The translations under genes and the position numbers were made by a program. 64,000 nucleotides of DNA from Rhizobium halophilum (lineage in GTDB: Bacteria > Pseudomonadota > Alphaproteobacteria > Rhizobiales > Rhizobiaceae), in contig NZ_JAKJHS010000004.1 in assembly GCF_021648825.1 (NCBI RefSeq), positions 186,001 through 250,000 of the forward strand. The letters run 5' to 3'. How positions within the stretch are numbered: the stretch's first letter is position 1; the number at the start of each line of letters is the position of its first letter. A model generated the notes under the pieces. It was given only the letters and a program-made list of their open reading frames with translations. It was not told where the DNA came from and made no database searches. Of the stretch, positions 16,010 to 24,687 are shown in pieces.

Positions 16010-17830
16010 TCACTCGTCGCTCATCTTCAGCGCTGCGATGAACGCTTCCTGCGGGATTTCGACCTTGCCGAACTGGCGCATGCGCTTCTTGCCGGCTTTC
16101 TGCTTGTCCAGGAGCTTGCGTTTGCGGGTGGCGTCGCCGCCGTAGCACTTGGCGGTGACGTCCTTGCGCATGGCCGAGATCGTTTCGCGGGCGATCACAT
16201 TGCCGCCGATGGCGGCCTGGATCGGGATCTTGAACATGTGGCGCGGGATGAGGTCCTTCAGCTTCTCGCACATGTCGCGGCCGCGCTTTTCAGCAGCAGA
16301 GCGGTGCACCAGCATGGAGAGCGCGTCGACCGGCTCGCCGTTGACCATGATCGACATCTTGACGAGGTTGCCTTCGCGGTATTCGTCGAGATGATAGTCG
16401 AAGGAGGCATAGCCCTTGGAGATCGACTTCAGGCGGTCGTAGAAATCGAACACCACCTCGTTAAGCGGCAGTTCGTAGGTGACCATGGCGCGTTTGCCGA
16501 CATAGGTGAGCTCGGTCTGGATGCCGCGGCGGTCCTGGCAAAGCTTCAGGATGCCGCCGAGGTAATCGTCCGGCGTCATGATCGTCGCCTTGATCCACGG
16601 CTCGTGGATTTCGGAGATGCGCACCACGTCCGGCATGTCGGCCGGATTGTGCAGCTCGCGCTCCGTGCCGTCGGTCATGAACAGCTTGTAGACGACCGAA
16701 GGGGCGGTCGCGATGAGGTCGAGGTTGAACTCGCGCTCGAGGCGCTCCTGGATGATTTCCAGATGCAGCAGCCCGAGGAAGCCGCAGCGGAAGCCGAAGC
16801 CGAGCGCGGCGGAGCTTTCCATCTCGAAGGAGAAGGAGGCGTCGTTGAGGCGAAGCTTGCCCATGGCCGAGCGCAGGTCCTCGAAATCGGCAGCATCGAC
16901 CGGGAAGAGACCGCAGAAAACGACAGGCTGGGCCGGCTTGAAGCCCGGCAGCATCTTTTCGGTTGGACGCTTGTCCTCGGTGATCGTGTCGCCGACGCGG
17001 GTATCGGCCACTTCCTTGATCGAGCCGGTGAAGAAGCCGATCTCGCCCGGACCGAGGGAATCAACGGCCAGCATCTTCGGCGTCAGCACGCCCACGCGCT
17101 CGACCTGATACTTGGCATCCGTCCCCATCATCCGGATGGTCTGACCCTTGGCCAGTACGCCGTCGAGCACGCGCACCAGGACCATGACGCCGAGATAGGT
17201 GTCGTACCACGAGTCGACGAGAAGCGCCTTCAGCGGGCCTTTCTCGCCCATCTCGCTCTTGGGCGCGGGCAGCTTGTGGACGATGGCTTCCAGCACGTCG
17301 GGAATACCGAGACCGGTCTTGGCCGAGATCAGCACGGCTTCCGATGCATCGATGCCGATCACTTCCTCGATCTGTTCCTTGATCCGGTCCGGTTCTGCCG
17401 CCGGCAGGTCGACCTTGTTGAGGACGGTGACGATCTCGTGGTCGTTGTCGATCGCCTGGTAGACGTTGGCCAGCGTCTGCGCTTCCACACCCTGCGAAGC
17501 GTCGACCACCAGCAGCGAGCCTTCGCAGGCCGACAGCGAGCGCGAGACCTCATAGGCAAAGTCGACGTGGCCGGGGGTGTCGATCAGGTTCAGCACATAG
17601 GTTTCGCCATTCGTGGCCTTGTAGTGCAACCGCACGGTCTGGGCCTTGATGGTGATGCCGCGCTCGCGCTCGATGTCCATCGAGTCCAGCACCTGTTCCG
17701 ACATGTCGCGCTCGGCAAGGCCGCCGCAGGTCTGGATCAGCCGGTCAGCCAGCGTGGACTTGCCGTGGTCGATGTGGGCGACGATGGAGAAGTTGCGGAT
17801 ATGGTCGAGGGGCGTGCGATCGGTGCTCAT
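16010..17830 (-). CDS. lepA: Elongation factor 4 (LepA)
   Basis: A 606-residue translational GTPase, the normal length for LepA. G motifs are complete: [14 protein letters not shown] (G1), the RGITIK switch, DTPGHVDF (G3), NKVDLPAA (G4), and SAKTGLG (G5). The EF-G-like domains and the LepA-specific C-terminal domain (ending [10 protein letters not shown]) follow. It binds the ribosome and promotes back-translocation or helps initiation and 30S maturation under ionic stress. It stands alone; the gene downstream on the other strand ends 24 bases away. Confidence 0.98.
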   Translation of the reverse strand: MSTDRTPLDHIRNFSIVAHIDHGKSTLADRLIQTCGGLAERDMSEQVLDSMDIERERGITIKAQTVRLHYKATNGETYVLNLIDTPGHVDFAYEVSRSLSACEGSLLVVDASQGVEAQTLANVYQAIDNDHEIVTVLNKVDLPAAEPDRIKEQIEEVIGIDASEAVLISAKTGLGIPDVLEAIVHKLPAPKSEMGEKGPLKALLVDSWYDTYLGVMVLVRVLDGVLAKGQTIRMMGTDAKYQVERVGVLTPKMLAVDSLGPGEIGFFTGSIKEVADTRVGDTITEDKRPTEKMLPGFKPAQPVVFCGLFPVDAADFEDLRSAMGKLRLNDASFSFEMESSAALGFGFRCGFLGLLHLEIIQERLEREFNLDLIATAPSVVYKLFMTDGTERELHNPADMPDVVRISEIHEPWIKATIMTPDDYLGGILKLCQDRRGIQTELTYVGKRAMVTYELPLNEVVFDFYDRLKSISKGYASFDYHLDEYREGNLVKMSIMVNGEPVDALSMLVHRSAAEKRGRDMCEKLKDLIPRHMFKIPIQAAIGGNVIARETISAMRKDVTAKCYGGDATRKRKLLDKQKAGKKRMRQFGKVEIPQEAFIAALKMSDE

Positions 17831-17926
17831 GGCTCGCGCATATAGCAGCGGGCAACGCGAACGCCTAGCGGGTAGTAGGCGGCATTTGCGACAAATTCGC
17901 TGTGTCTGGTGGCGAGTGCAGGTGTT

Positions 17927-18796
17927 TTACCGTTCAAACTGTTCCGGCCAGTCACGGCGGGTCACCACTTGGCCCTCCGTGCGCAGCCGCGCAACATCCG
18001 CAAGGTCGATGTCGACGATGAGCCAGGAGGTTTTCTCAACGGTGTCCGAAGGGCTTTCGGCGACGATGCCCGACGGCGGCATGCCGTAGTCGGAGGGGAC
18101 GTAGAGGGCGGCGCGACCCCGATTTTCGTCCATCGCCGGCGACCAAGGCGCGGTGCCGGCGGTGGGCGAGGCAAGCACGGCATATTGGTTTTCCAGCGCG
18201 CGGGCCTGGGCCCCGATGCGTACCCGGTAGGACCCCGCCAGCGTATCGGTGCAGGAAGGGGCGAGCACCAGTTCCACGCCGAAATCGGCAAGCTTCCGTC
18301 CGAGCAGGGGAAACTCGTTGTCGTAGCAGATCAGGATGCCGAGCGTACCGAGATGGGTTTCAAACGCCTTGAGCCCCTCGCTGCCGGCGGCGATTCCCCA
18401 GCGCTCGCGCTCGAAGCGCGTCATGATCTGCTTGTCCTGGCGGCCGATGAGCCCGTCTGGCCCGAACAGCCAGGCGCGGTTGCGATACTGCCCATCAGGG
18501 TCGAGGACAGGGGCGGAGCCCGGCTGGAAGACGATCCGGTGCTTGCGGGCGAGTGACTCGCAGAGATCGAGCCAGCGCGGGATGAGCGGCTGGATGCCGG
18601 CGATTGAGCCGTGCAGGTCGGAACGGCTTGCGGCGTCGAGCTGGCCGGCGAGCACGAGCCCGGCATATTCGGGCATCAGCAGGAGTTCTGCGCCCTGGCC
18701 AGCCGCGTCCGCCACAAGCTGGGCGAGGTGGCGTGAATAATCGTCCCAGCTCTCGATCAACTCGATGGCATACTGACAGGCGGCGAGCTTGATCAT
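17927..18796 (-). CDS. Carbon-nitrogen hydrolase (nitrilase superfamily)
   Basis: A 289-residue nitrilase-superfamily protein. The catalytic Glu-Lys-Cys triad is visible: Glu in LLLMPEYAG, Lys in RQDKQIMTRFE, and Cys in GILICYDNEFP. The ATG at 18796 overlaps the stop of the preceding acetyltransferase gene (ATGA), so the two are translationally coupled. The family hydrolyses amides or carbamoyl groups; pairing with a GNAT gene and a divergent SnoaL-like gene recurs in my recollection of other proteobacteria, but the substrate is not known. Confidence 0.88.
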   Translation of the reverse strand: MIKLAACQYAIELIESWDDYSRHLAQLVADAAGQGAELLLMPEYAGLVLAGQLDAASRSDLHGSIAGIQPLIPRWLDLCESLARKHRIVFQPGSAPVLDPDGQYRNRAWLFGPDGLIGRQDKQIMTRFERERWGIAAGSEGLKAFETHLGTLGILICYDNEFPLLGRKLADFGVELVLAPSCTDTLAGSYRVRIGAQARALENQYAVLASPTAGTAPWSPAMDENRGRAALYVPSDYGMPPSGIVAESPSDTVEKTSWLIVDIDLADVARLRTEGQVVTRRDWPEQFER

Positions 18797-19386
18797 GCGG
18801 CAAGATCCTTGATCCAAAAGGAGAGGGGTTTAGGGCTTTCACGGGCCTCGTCGAGATCGCGCCAGGTGAAGGTGGTGCGAAGCTCCGGATGGTGGCGGTA
18901 GCCGCGCTTCTCCCAAAAGTCGTCGAGCGGCACGTAGTCTGCCGGGCGGCGTGGGTGGTCGAGCGGGCGCTCCACAGCGCAGAAGGTCGTGTAGCGCAGG
19001 CCGAGCAGGCGCGCCTGCGCTTCGCGCTCGGCAAAGAAGGCGAGGCCGATGCCATGGCCGCGATAGGCAGGCAGTAGAACGCTTTCGCCGAAATAGAAAT
19101 AGTCGTTGGGATCGCGCCCGGACGCAAGGAACGGCGCCTTCACCTCGTCCGTTTCGGCTGCCATTGGCGTTCCGGTGGATGCGCCGACGACGGCGTCATG
19201 ATCGATGGCCAGCACGAAGACGGACCCCTGCGAGCGCGCATAGGTCTCCATGTACTGCCGCTCGTAGTCGCTGTCCCCATGGTAAAGATAGGGGAAATCG
19301 CGAAAAACGATGATGCGCAGCCGCGCGAGGTCGTCGAAGGAGGGCGCGGCATGGCTGCCGGAAAAGCTTCTGATGGTGAGCGTCAT
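18793..19386 (-). CDS. GNAT-family N-acetyltransferase
   Basis: A 197-residue protein with the acetyl-CoA signature LLPAYRGHGIGLAFFAERE (Arg/Gly-x-Gly loop) near residues 106-124, preceded by a beta strand FYFGESVLL. The N-terminus carries an aromatic-rich stretch (FPYLYHGDSDYE) that may form the acceptor pocket. It is the first gene of a two-gene operon, overlapping the nitrilase gene by four bases, and is divergent from a SnoaL-like gene with an 82-base gap. Acceptor unknown. Confidence 0.85.
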   Translation of the reverse strand: MTLTIRSFSGSHAAPSFDDLARLRIIVFRDFPYLYHGDSDYERQYMETYARSQGSVFVLAIDHDAVVGASTGTPMAAETDEVKAPFLASGRDPNDYFYFGESVLLPAYRGHGIGLAFFAEREAQARLLGLRYTTFCAVERPLDHPRRPADYVPLDDFWEKRGYRHHPELRTTFTWRDLDEARESPKPLSFWIKDLAA

Positions 19387-19468
19387 GATAGTTTTCAGCC
19401 GGTTGCGGAGCGGTTATACCGACGCCAGCCGGCCGATCCAACCCTTCCAGCTGCACAGAGAGCCTTCG

Positions 19469-19870
19469 ATGACCGCTATTGAAACCGTTCGCACCTACTA
19501 TGATGCCTTCAATGCCCAGGACATGGAGCGTTTCCTCTCGCTGCTGACCGACGACGTTGTCCATGACATCAACCAGGGAGAGCGGCAGGTGGGCAAGCGG
19601 GCATTTACGACGTTCATGGACCACATGAACCGCTGCTACCGCGAAGAACTGACGGACGTGGTGATCATGGCGAACGCGGACGGCACGCGGGCGGCCGCCG
19701 AATTCATCGTCAACGGCACGTATCTCGCGACCGACGAGGGTCTGCCCGAAGCCAACGGTCAGACCTATCGCCTTCCTGCTGGCGCCTTCTTCGAGATCCG
19801 CGACGGCAAGGTCGCCCGCGTCACCAACTATTACAGCCTCCCTGAGTGGATCGCCCAGGTTTCCGCATAA
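19469..19870 (+). CDS. Ketosteroid-isomerase-related (SnoaL/NTF2-like) protein
   Basis: A 133-residue cone-shaped NTF2-fold protein: an N-terminal helix TVRTYYDAFNAQDMERFLSL, the strand DDVVHDINQGE, and a C-terminal strand AFFEIRDGKVARVTNYYSL. Length and motifs fit the bacterial steroid-delta-isomerase-related family. AGAGAG lies before the ATG at 19469. It is divergent from the GNAT/nitrilase operon and probably shares its promoter region. The active-site residues of true steroid isomerase cannot be assigned with certainty, so a small-molecule isomerase or binding role is only inferred. Confidence 0.8.
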   Translation: MTAIETVRTYYDAFNAQDMERFLSLLTDDVVHDINQGERQVGKRAFTTFMDHMNRCYREELTDVVIMANADGTRAAAEFIVNGTYLATDEGLPEANGQTYRLPAGAFFEIRDGKVARVTNYYSLPEWIAQVSA

Positions 19871-20049
19871 GGCCGGTAGCGTGCCGCGGTTTCGCCGCGC
19901 CTGCCCCGTTGAAGCCGCAATCGTTCGCAATAGGGCTGGACGACGGCACCTCGCTCACAATGGGCTGCGGCGCGTGGGCGCAACGGGGATAGGGTGAACT
20001 GAAGAGGCTGAGGGGACAAACGGTTGGGCCACTGATCGCAGGAGCGGTC

Positions 20050-21558
20050 GTGCTGCTCCTGTCGGTTGCGGCCGCGGGCGTGATGGAGCGTGCACGTACG
20101 CAGCAGGACCTTCATGATCTCACCATGCTGGCCGACCGCATTGAGGGGCGGATCGCCAGCCAGACGTCGCTTCTCTCCTTCCTCCGCTCCTTTCTGGTTG
20201 CCAATGATTTTCGGATCGATATCGCGGACATTCGCCATTTCCTCAATCTCGGCGACGAGCATGACTTGACCGGTGGGATGCAGGGTATCGGCATAGCGCT
20301 CTTCCAGCCAGCGGGGCAAACAGGTGGGGCGCTTTCCATCCTGCGCTCTTCCTATGGCGGCGACCAGCGCATATGGCCGGAGACAGACCAGCCTTACCGC
20401 TTCCCGATCGTGCTTCTGGAGCCGCCGGATACGCGTAACCAGGCTGCGATCGGCTACGACATGTATTCGGAGCCGGTGCGGCGCGAGGCCATGAACCGCG
20501 CCTGGCGCTCCGGCCGTGCGGCGGCAACCGCTCCGGTGGAACTGGTCCAGGAGATTACGGAGGAAAAGCAGGCGGGCTTCCTGATCTACCTGCCGGTAAT
20601 GCGAGAAGATGACCGTTCCATCCATAGTATGGTCTATGCGCCGTACCGGGTGGGTGATCTGATGCGCACTGCCCTCTCCCTTCCAAGCGATCTTGGCGTT
20701 TCGGCGCGTGTGGTCGATGCCGCGACTGGCGAGGTGATGCTGGAGCCGGAGAAAGGCATAGCTTGGCAGGGGCGGTTTCCCATTACGGTGGCGGATCGGG
20801 AGTGGCAGGTGGACCTTGCTTATCGCGACCGCGGCCACCTGTTGCTACAGCCCTCCTTCGTCACGCTGCTGGTCGGCGGTCTGGTAGCGATCCTGCTGCA
20901 GTGGCTGCTGCAACAGCGCGAGCAGCGCATCGCGGCCGAACGCGAGGCCGCTCGCGAGGCGAGGCGGGCGGCGGAACTGCGCGGCCTCCTACTCGATGAA
21001 ACCAAGCACCGCCTGAAGAATTCCATCGCCCGCATTTCCGGCATCGCGCGGCTGACCGCGCGCGAGACGGAGAGCAAGGAGGAATTCCTCGCTGCACTGG
21101 AGCGACAGCTGAAGGCGCTGGCGGCCGCCCAGGATCTCCTCAACCCCTCGCTCGACGGCAGGATCGACTTCAAGGCGCTGCTCGAGGCGGAGCTTGCCTC
21201 CGTCGGTGGTAGCTCAGACGGCGTCGTCGTCGATGGCCCACCGCTTCTGCTCGACGCTAACCAGGTACAGGCGCTCGGGCTGGTGATGCATGAACTGCTG
21301 ACCAATGCGCTGAAATATGGTGCGCTCGGTCGAACCGGCGGGCGGCTGGAGGTGCGTTGGACAACAGGAGCTATGGCGCGGCTGGAATGGCTGGAAGTGA
21401 GTGATAGCATCGTCGACCTGACCACAAGCGGCTTCGGCACGCGGCTGATCGAGACGCTGGTGAAGCGCCAGCTCGGCGGAAGCCTCACCCGCACGGTGGG
21501 CGAGAACGCGTACAGGCTGGTGATGGAATGGCCGCTGGAGCGGTCGGGCGCCACCTGA
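20050..21558 (+). CDS. Membrane sensor histidine kinase with CHASE-type domain
   Basis: About 500 residues. A short N-terminal membrane segment, a periplasmic CHASE-like domain (about residues 25-235, containing IGIALFQPAG and YLPVMREDD), and a second membrane helix (FVTLLVGGLVAILLQWLLQQ) lead into a HisKA_2/HWE-type kinase: phosphoacceptor in DETKHRLKNSIARI and ATPase motifs HELLTNALKYGA and GFGTRLIE. The GTG at 20050 has AGGAG five bases upstream, but it cuts the first membrane helix short; the frame stays open to 19993 without ATG, GTG or TTG. No response regulator is adjacent, so it is an orphan kinase. Confidence 0.85.
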   Translation: MLLLSVAAAGVMERARTQQDLHDLTMLADRIEGRIASQTSLLSFLRSFLVANDFRIDIADIRHFLNLGDEHDLTGGMQGIGIALFQPAGQTGGALSILRSSYGGDQRIWPETDQPYRFPIVLLEPPDTRNQAAIGYDMYSEPVRREAMNRAWRSGRAAATAPVELVQEITEEKQAGFLIYLPVMREDDRSIHSMVYAPYRVGDLMRTALSLPSDLGVSARVVDAATGEVMLEPEKGIAWQGRFPITVADREWQVDLAYRDRGHLLLQPSFVTLLVGGLVAILLQWLLQQREQRIAAEREAAREARRAAELRGLLLDETKHRLKNSIARISGIARLTARETESKEEFLAALERQLKALAAAQDLLNPSLDGRIDFKALLEAELASVGGSSDGVVVDGPPLLLDANQVQALGLVMHELLTNALKYGALGRTGGRLEVRWTTGAMARLEWLEVSDSIVDLTTSGFGTRLIETLVKRQLGGSLTRTVGENAYRLVMEWPLERSGAT

Positions 21559-21569
21559 CGCCGGACGAC

Positions 21570-22805
21570 TTAGAGAAAAGTCAGGCCGATGCCGCCAAGC
21601 GCGCAGAAGACCACGACCATCCACGGCGGGACCTTCCACACCACCAGCAGCATGAAAGCCGCAAGCGCCAGCGCGAAGTCGTAGGGACTAAGTATCGCGC
21701 TCGTCCAGACGGGGCTGTAGAGTGCCGCTCCCAGAATGCCGACCACGGCGGCGTTGGCGCCGCGCATTGCCGCCTGCGCGCGCGGCAGGCGGCGGAACCG
21801 GTCCCAGAAGGGCAGCACGCCGAGAAGCAGCAGGAAGCCGGAAAGAAAGATCGCGATCAGCGCGATGATGGCGCCAGCCACGCCGTTCGGCGCCGGCCCC
21901 ATGACGGCCCCGAGATAGGCGGCGAAGGTAAAGAGCGGGCCGGGGACCGCCTGGGCCGCTCCATAGCCGGCAAGGAAAGCATCCTCGCTCACCCAGCCCG
22001 GCGCCACCACTTCCGCCTGCAGGAGCGGCAGCACCACATGGCCGCCGCCGAAGACGAGGGCCCCGGCGCGATAGAAGGCATCCGCCAGCGAAAGCCCCTG
22101 CGCATCGACAGCGTTCGTCAGGAGTGGGAGGCCGAGAAGCAGCGCGACAAAGACGAGCAGGCAGGCGATGCCGAACCGCCGCGGGACACGGAAGGAGAGG
22201 TGGGTCGCCTCGACCGCCGCACCGTTGCGGCAAAGCATGAGGCCGGCGAGTGCGCCGGTGGCGATCGCCGCAATCTGGCCGAGGGAGCCCGCGGCGGCCA
22301 CCACGATCACCACGGCCGCGAGCGCAATCCCCGCCCGCGGCCGGTCTGGCGTCAGGCTCTTCGTCATGCCCCAGACGGCTTGGGCCACGACGGCGACGGC
22401 TACTAGCTTCAGCCCGTGCAGCAATCCCTCGCCGGTCGCGCCATCGAAGGACGTCGCGGCGAAGGCAAAGGCGAGGAGGAGCAGGGCCGAGGGCAGGGTA
22501 AAAGCTGTCCATGCGGTAAGCGCACCAAGTGGGCCGGCGCGCAGCAGGCCCAGCGCAAAGCCCACCTGGCTCGACGCCGGCCCAGGGAGGAACTGGCAGA
22601 GCGCCACGAGATCCGCATAGCCCGCCTCGTCGATCCACTTGCGGCGCACCACCAGCTCCTCGCGGAAGTAACCGAGATGCGCGATCGGTCCGCCGAAGGA
22701 GGTGAGGCCGAGCTTGAGGAACACGAGAAAGACTTCCGCGGGCGTGCCGCGTGCGGTGGTGCTGGTGGCCGATTCCGATGCGGGCGATCCAATGGGCTGC
22801 GGCAC
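21570..22805 (-). CDS. chrA: Chromate transporter (CHR family, two-domain)
   Basis: A 411-residue long-chain CHR protein made of two homologous halves. The first contains the family signature FLKLGLTSFGGPIAHLGYF and ALCQFLPGPASSQVGF, the second AGALVFGGGHVVLPLLQ and GYGAAQAVPGPLFTFAAYLG. About ten to twelve membrane segments are expected. It exports chromate, probably in exchange with protons. The start is a GTG at 22805. No chrB or superoxide dismutase gene lies nearby. Its stop lies 11 bases from that of the convergent histidine kinase. Confidence 0.92.
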   Translation of the reverse strand: MPQPIGSPASESATSTTARGTPAEVFLVFLKLGLTSFGGPIAHLGYFREELVVRRKWIDEAGYADLVALCQFLPGPASSQVGFALGLLRAGPLGALTAWTAFTLPSALLLLAFAFAATSFDGATGEGLLHGLKLVAVAVVAQAVWGMTKSLTPDRPRAGIALAAVVIVVAAAGSLGQIAAIATGALAGLMLCRNGAAVEATHLSFRVPRRFGIACLLVFVALLLGLPLLTNAVDAQGLSLADAFYRAGALVFGGGHVVLPLLQAEVVAPGWVSEDAFLAGYGAAQAVPGPLFTFAAYLGAVMGPAPNGVAGAIIALIAIFLSGFLLLLGVLPFWDRFRRLPRAQAAMRGANAAVVGILGAALYSPVWTSAILSPYDFALALAAFMLLVVWKVPPWMVVVFCALGGIGLTFL

Positions 22806-23044
22806 GGGCGAGTCTCTGCGAGCTGGGCTGGCAAGGGGAAAAGAACGGACCGTGAAGCGGTACCGGTAGCGCAGGTGAAAGACAAGCGATTGATGGAGGC
22901 GTGCCGTTGGCAGCGACTGAGCGATGGAGCAGGCTTGATCCGGCCCGGCCGGCTATACGCCAACAGTGGCCATTGCGAAGGGAGGGTGCCTTGCTAGATT
23001 GACGTGACGACCGAGGGTCAGCAAACCGGATGCCAAAGGAGTTC

Positions 23045-23392
23045 ATGATGAACGATGAGGTGGCCTGGAAAACCGAGGAACGGCTGTGGCTGGAAGGGGT
23101 CGAAGCCTACGATGAGATTGTCGATCCTGCTTGTCTGATGGCTTTCCCTTCCATGGGAGTGCTGCAGGCTACTGCTATCCGCAAAGGCCTCGAAGGCGCC
23201 TCGCGCTGGAGGTCCGTGGCGATGACGGGCCGCGTGATCAGTCGAGCAAGTGACGATATTGTCGTACTGGGGTACACCGCCGAGGGACAGCGCGAGGGAG
23301 CAAACCCTTATCTCTGTTTCTGCACCTCGACATATCGTGCAGGTGTTGAGGGGTGGAAGCTGGTTCAGCACCAGCAGACTCTCGCCAGATGA
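23045..23392 (+). CDS. DUF4440/SnoaL-like small protein
   Basis: A 115-residue NTF2-fold protein: N-terminal helix with TEERLWLEGVEAYDEIVDPA, middle SMGVLQATAIRKGLEGASRW, and C-terminal strands VVLGYTAEGQ and YLCFCTSTYRAGVEGWKLVQHQQT, the usual ending of the DUF4440 group. AAAGGAG sits five bases before the ATG at 23045. It stands alone between chrA and the convergent proteasome-like gene. Catalytic role unknown. Confidence 0.75.
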   Translation: MMNDEVAWKTEERLWLEGVEAYDEIVDPACLMAFPSMGVLQATAIRKGLEGASRWRSVAMTGRVISRASDDIVVLGYTAEGQREGANPYLCFCTSTYRAGVEGWKLVQHQQTLAR

Positions 23393-23594
23393 ACCCCTGA
23401 TCGAATGCCGCGCCGATAATGAGCTCGATCTCGCGGCATTTGAGCCTCGGCTGGAGGTCGTTATCATCAGGTTGGCCCGAAAGAGGACAAGCGGTGGCTT
23501 CCCGGCCCTGCCTTTGCGCTCTTCACGATCCTATGAGTCAAGTCGCAAGTGGTGGAGACGTAGCGAAGGCGTTGCCCCTTCACGATCGTGGTGA

Positions 23595-24290
23595 TCAATC
23601 GAACAGCTTGGCGATAACCGCCTGTTCTGCGTCCTCCCACTGGCGGACCAACTCGCCAACCTCCTCGATCTCTTTGTCGCTGAGGTGGTGGGCACCCTCG
23701 GCATTGATCCGGCACAGGCTGAACGGCTTGCCGACGCTGGCAGAGGTGAGGTCGAGCGCGTGCAGGACGCGCAGCACCGCTGCGCAGCCAAAACGTACGG
23801 AGCGCTTCGTGATATGGAAGTGAGACAGCAGTGAACCGGCCTGTTGGGCCATGGCTGCACCGCTGCCAATAGCATGGAAACCGATATCAGCGTAGTGCCC
23901 GATCATGCCCGAGGGCGTGATCTCGATGATCCAGGGTTCGCCATCTCGCCAACCGGCGGCCATCACATAGGCCGAAGGCGTCCCGCCGCCCTCCTCGCCC
24001 GGTACATCTTCGATGAAAGTCTCGTAGTGATAGCGAAGGATCGGCAGAACCTGTGCCTGCAAGGCCCGGCCAATGTCCGGCGCTTCCAAAATCGCAGCGC
24101 TCTTTTCGTTGAAACAGCGTTTTACATCCGTCAGAACGGATCGTGCGCCGCTGCCGCCCCAGGCCGCGGTATTGCCCAGGGGATGAAGTTTCTCGGCAGG
24201 ATACGTCATGCCTCGCCCCTTGTCGGTGATCTGGGAGTCTGATCCGATAACGACTCCATCTTCACATACGGTGGCAAGCACGACAGTCAT
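23595..24290 (-). CDS. Proteasome-type Ntn hydrolase, orphan
   Basis: A 231-residue protein whose N-terminus fits a proteasome beta/HslV subunit. After removal of the first Met, Thr is residue 1 (TVVLATVCEDG), Asp17 lies in GSDSQIT and Lys33 in AEKLHPL, the spacing of the Thr1-Asp17-Lys33 catalytic group, followed by the strand TAAWGGSGARS. It is longer than HslV (about 175 residues) and no hslU, ATPase or Anbu partner gene is adjacent. GGAAGGA precedes the ATG at 24290, so Thr follows Met directly. Probably a self-assembling threonine peptidase or another Ntn hydrolase; substrates unknown. Confidence 0.8.
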   Translation of the reverse strand: MTVVLATVCEDGVVIGSDSQITDKGRGMTYPAEKLHPLGNTAAWGGSGARSVLTDVKRCFNEKSAAILEAPDIGRALQAQVLPILRYHYETFIEDVPGEEGGGTPSAYVMAAGWRDGEPWIIEITPSGMIGHYADIGFHAIGSGAAMAQQAGSLLSHFHITKRSVRFGCAAVLRVLHALDLTSASVGKPFSLCRINAEGAHHLSDKEIEEVGELVRQWEDAEQAVIAKLFD

Positions 24291-24687
24291 GTAGCGATCC
24301 TTCCAAGTTAGATGTCTTGGGTATTCTGTCGGACCCGTAATCGCCCGAGCATTGAACCTCGACGACCCAGACAATGCGATATGCCGCACTGTCCGCCCCA
24401 CCTATACGCCGTCTAGCCCCGCGTCGTTCCACACGATGATCTGTATTCCACGAAGTCGCGGAACACAGACTCTCTGCAACTTCGCCCGGACGCTGGTTCG
24501 CGTCCCCATGGGCTATGAATGCCGTTATTGTGGTCGATTGAAAGCAGACACGCCGGGCGAGGGAGGTACCGCACCTGCGCACCAAGGAACGAGATAGCGT
24601 CGCTTCCACGTGGATGGTCGTCCCCACCCCCTGTCCCGCTGTCGCACAACCCATTAAGCTGCGGGTCCACACAACCGGACCCCGCTT
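24291..24687. other. Gene-free stretch of about 400 bases
   Basis: No reading frame here resembles a known protein and no stable terminator-like hairpin is obvious. The first 20 bases hold the ribosome site of the proteasome-like gene (reverse strand). The rest probably carries the promoters of the two divergent neighbours. Confidence 0.4.

Noticed and set aside
16007..17845. 612-codon forward frame opposite lepA
   Set aside because: It mirrors the lepA codons; all GTPase motifs are on the reverse strand.
19831..20838. 335-codon reverse frame opposite the histidine kinase
   Set aside because: No domain; the sense strand encodes clear kinase motifs.
24352..24597. 81-codon forward frame with MGYECRYCGRLKAD
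   Set aside because: The CxxC looks zinc-like but nothing else supports it, and no ribosome site precedes it.
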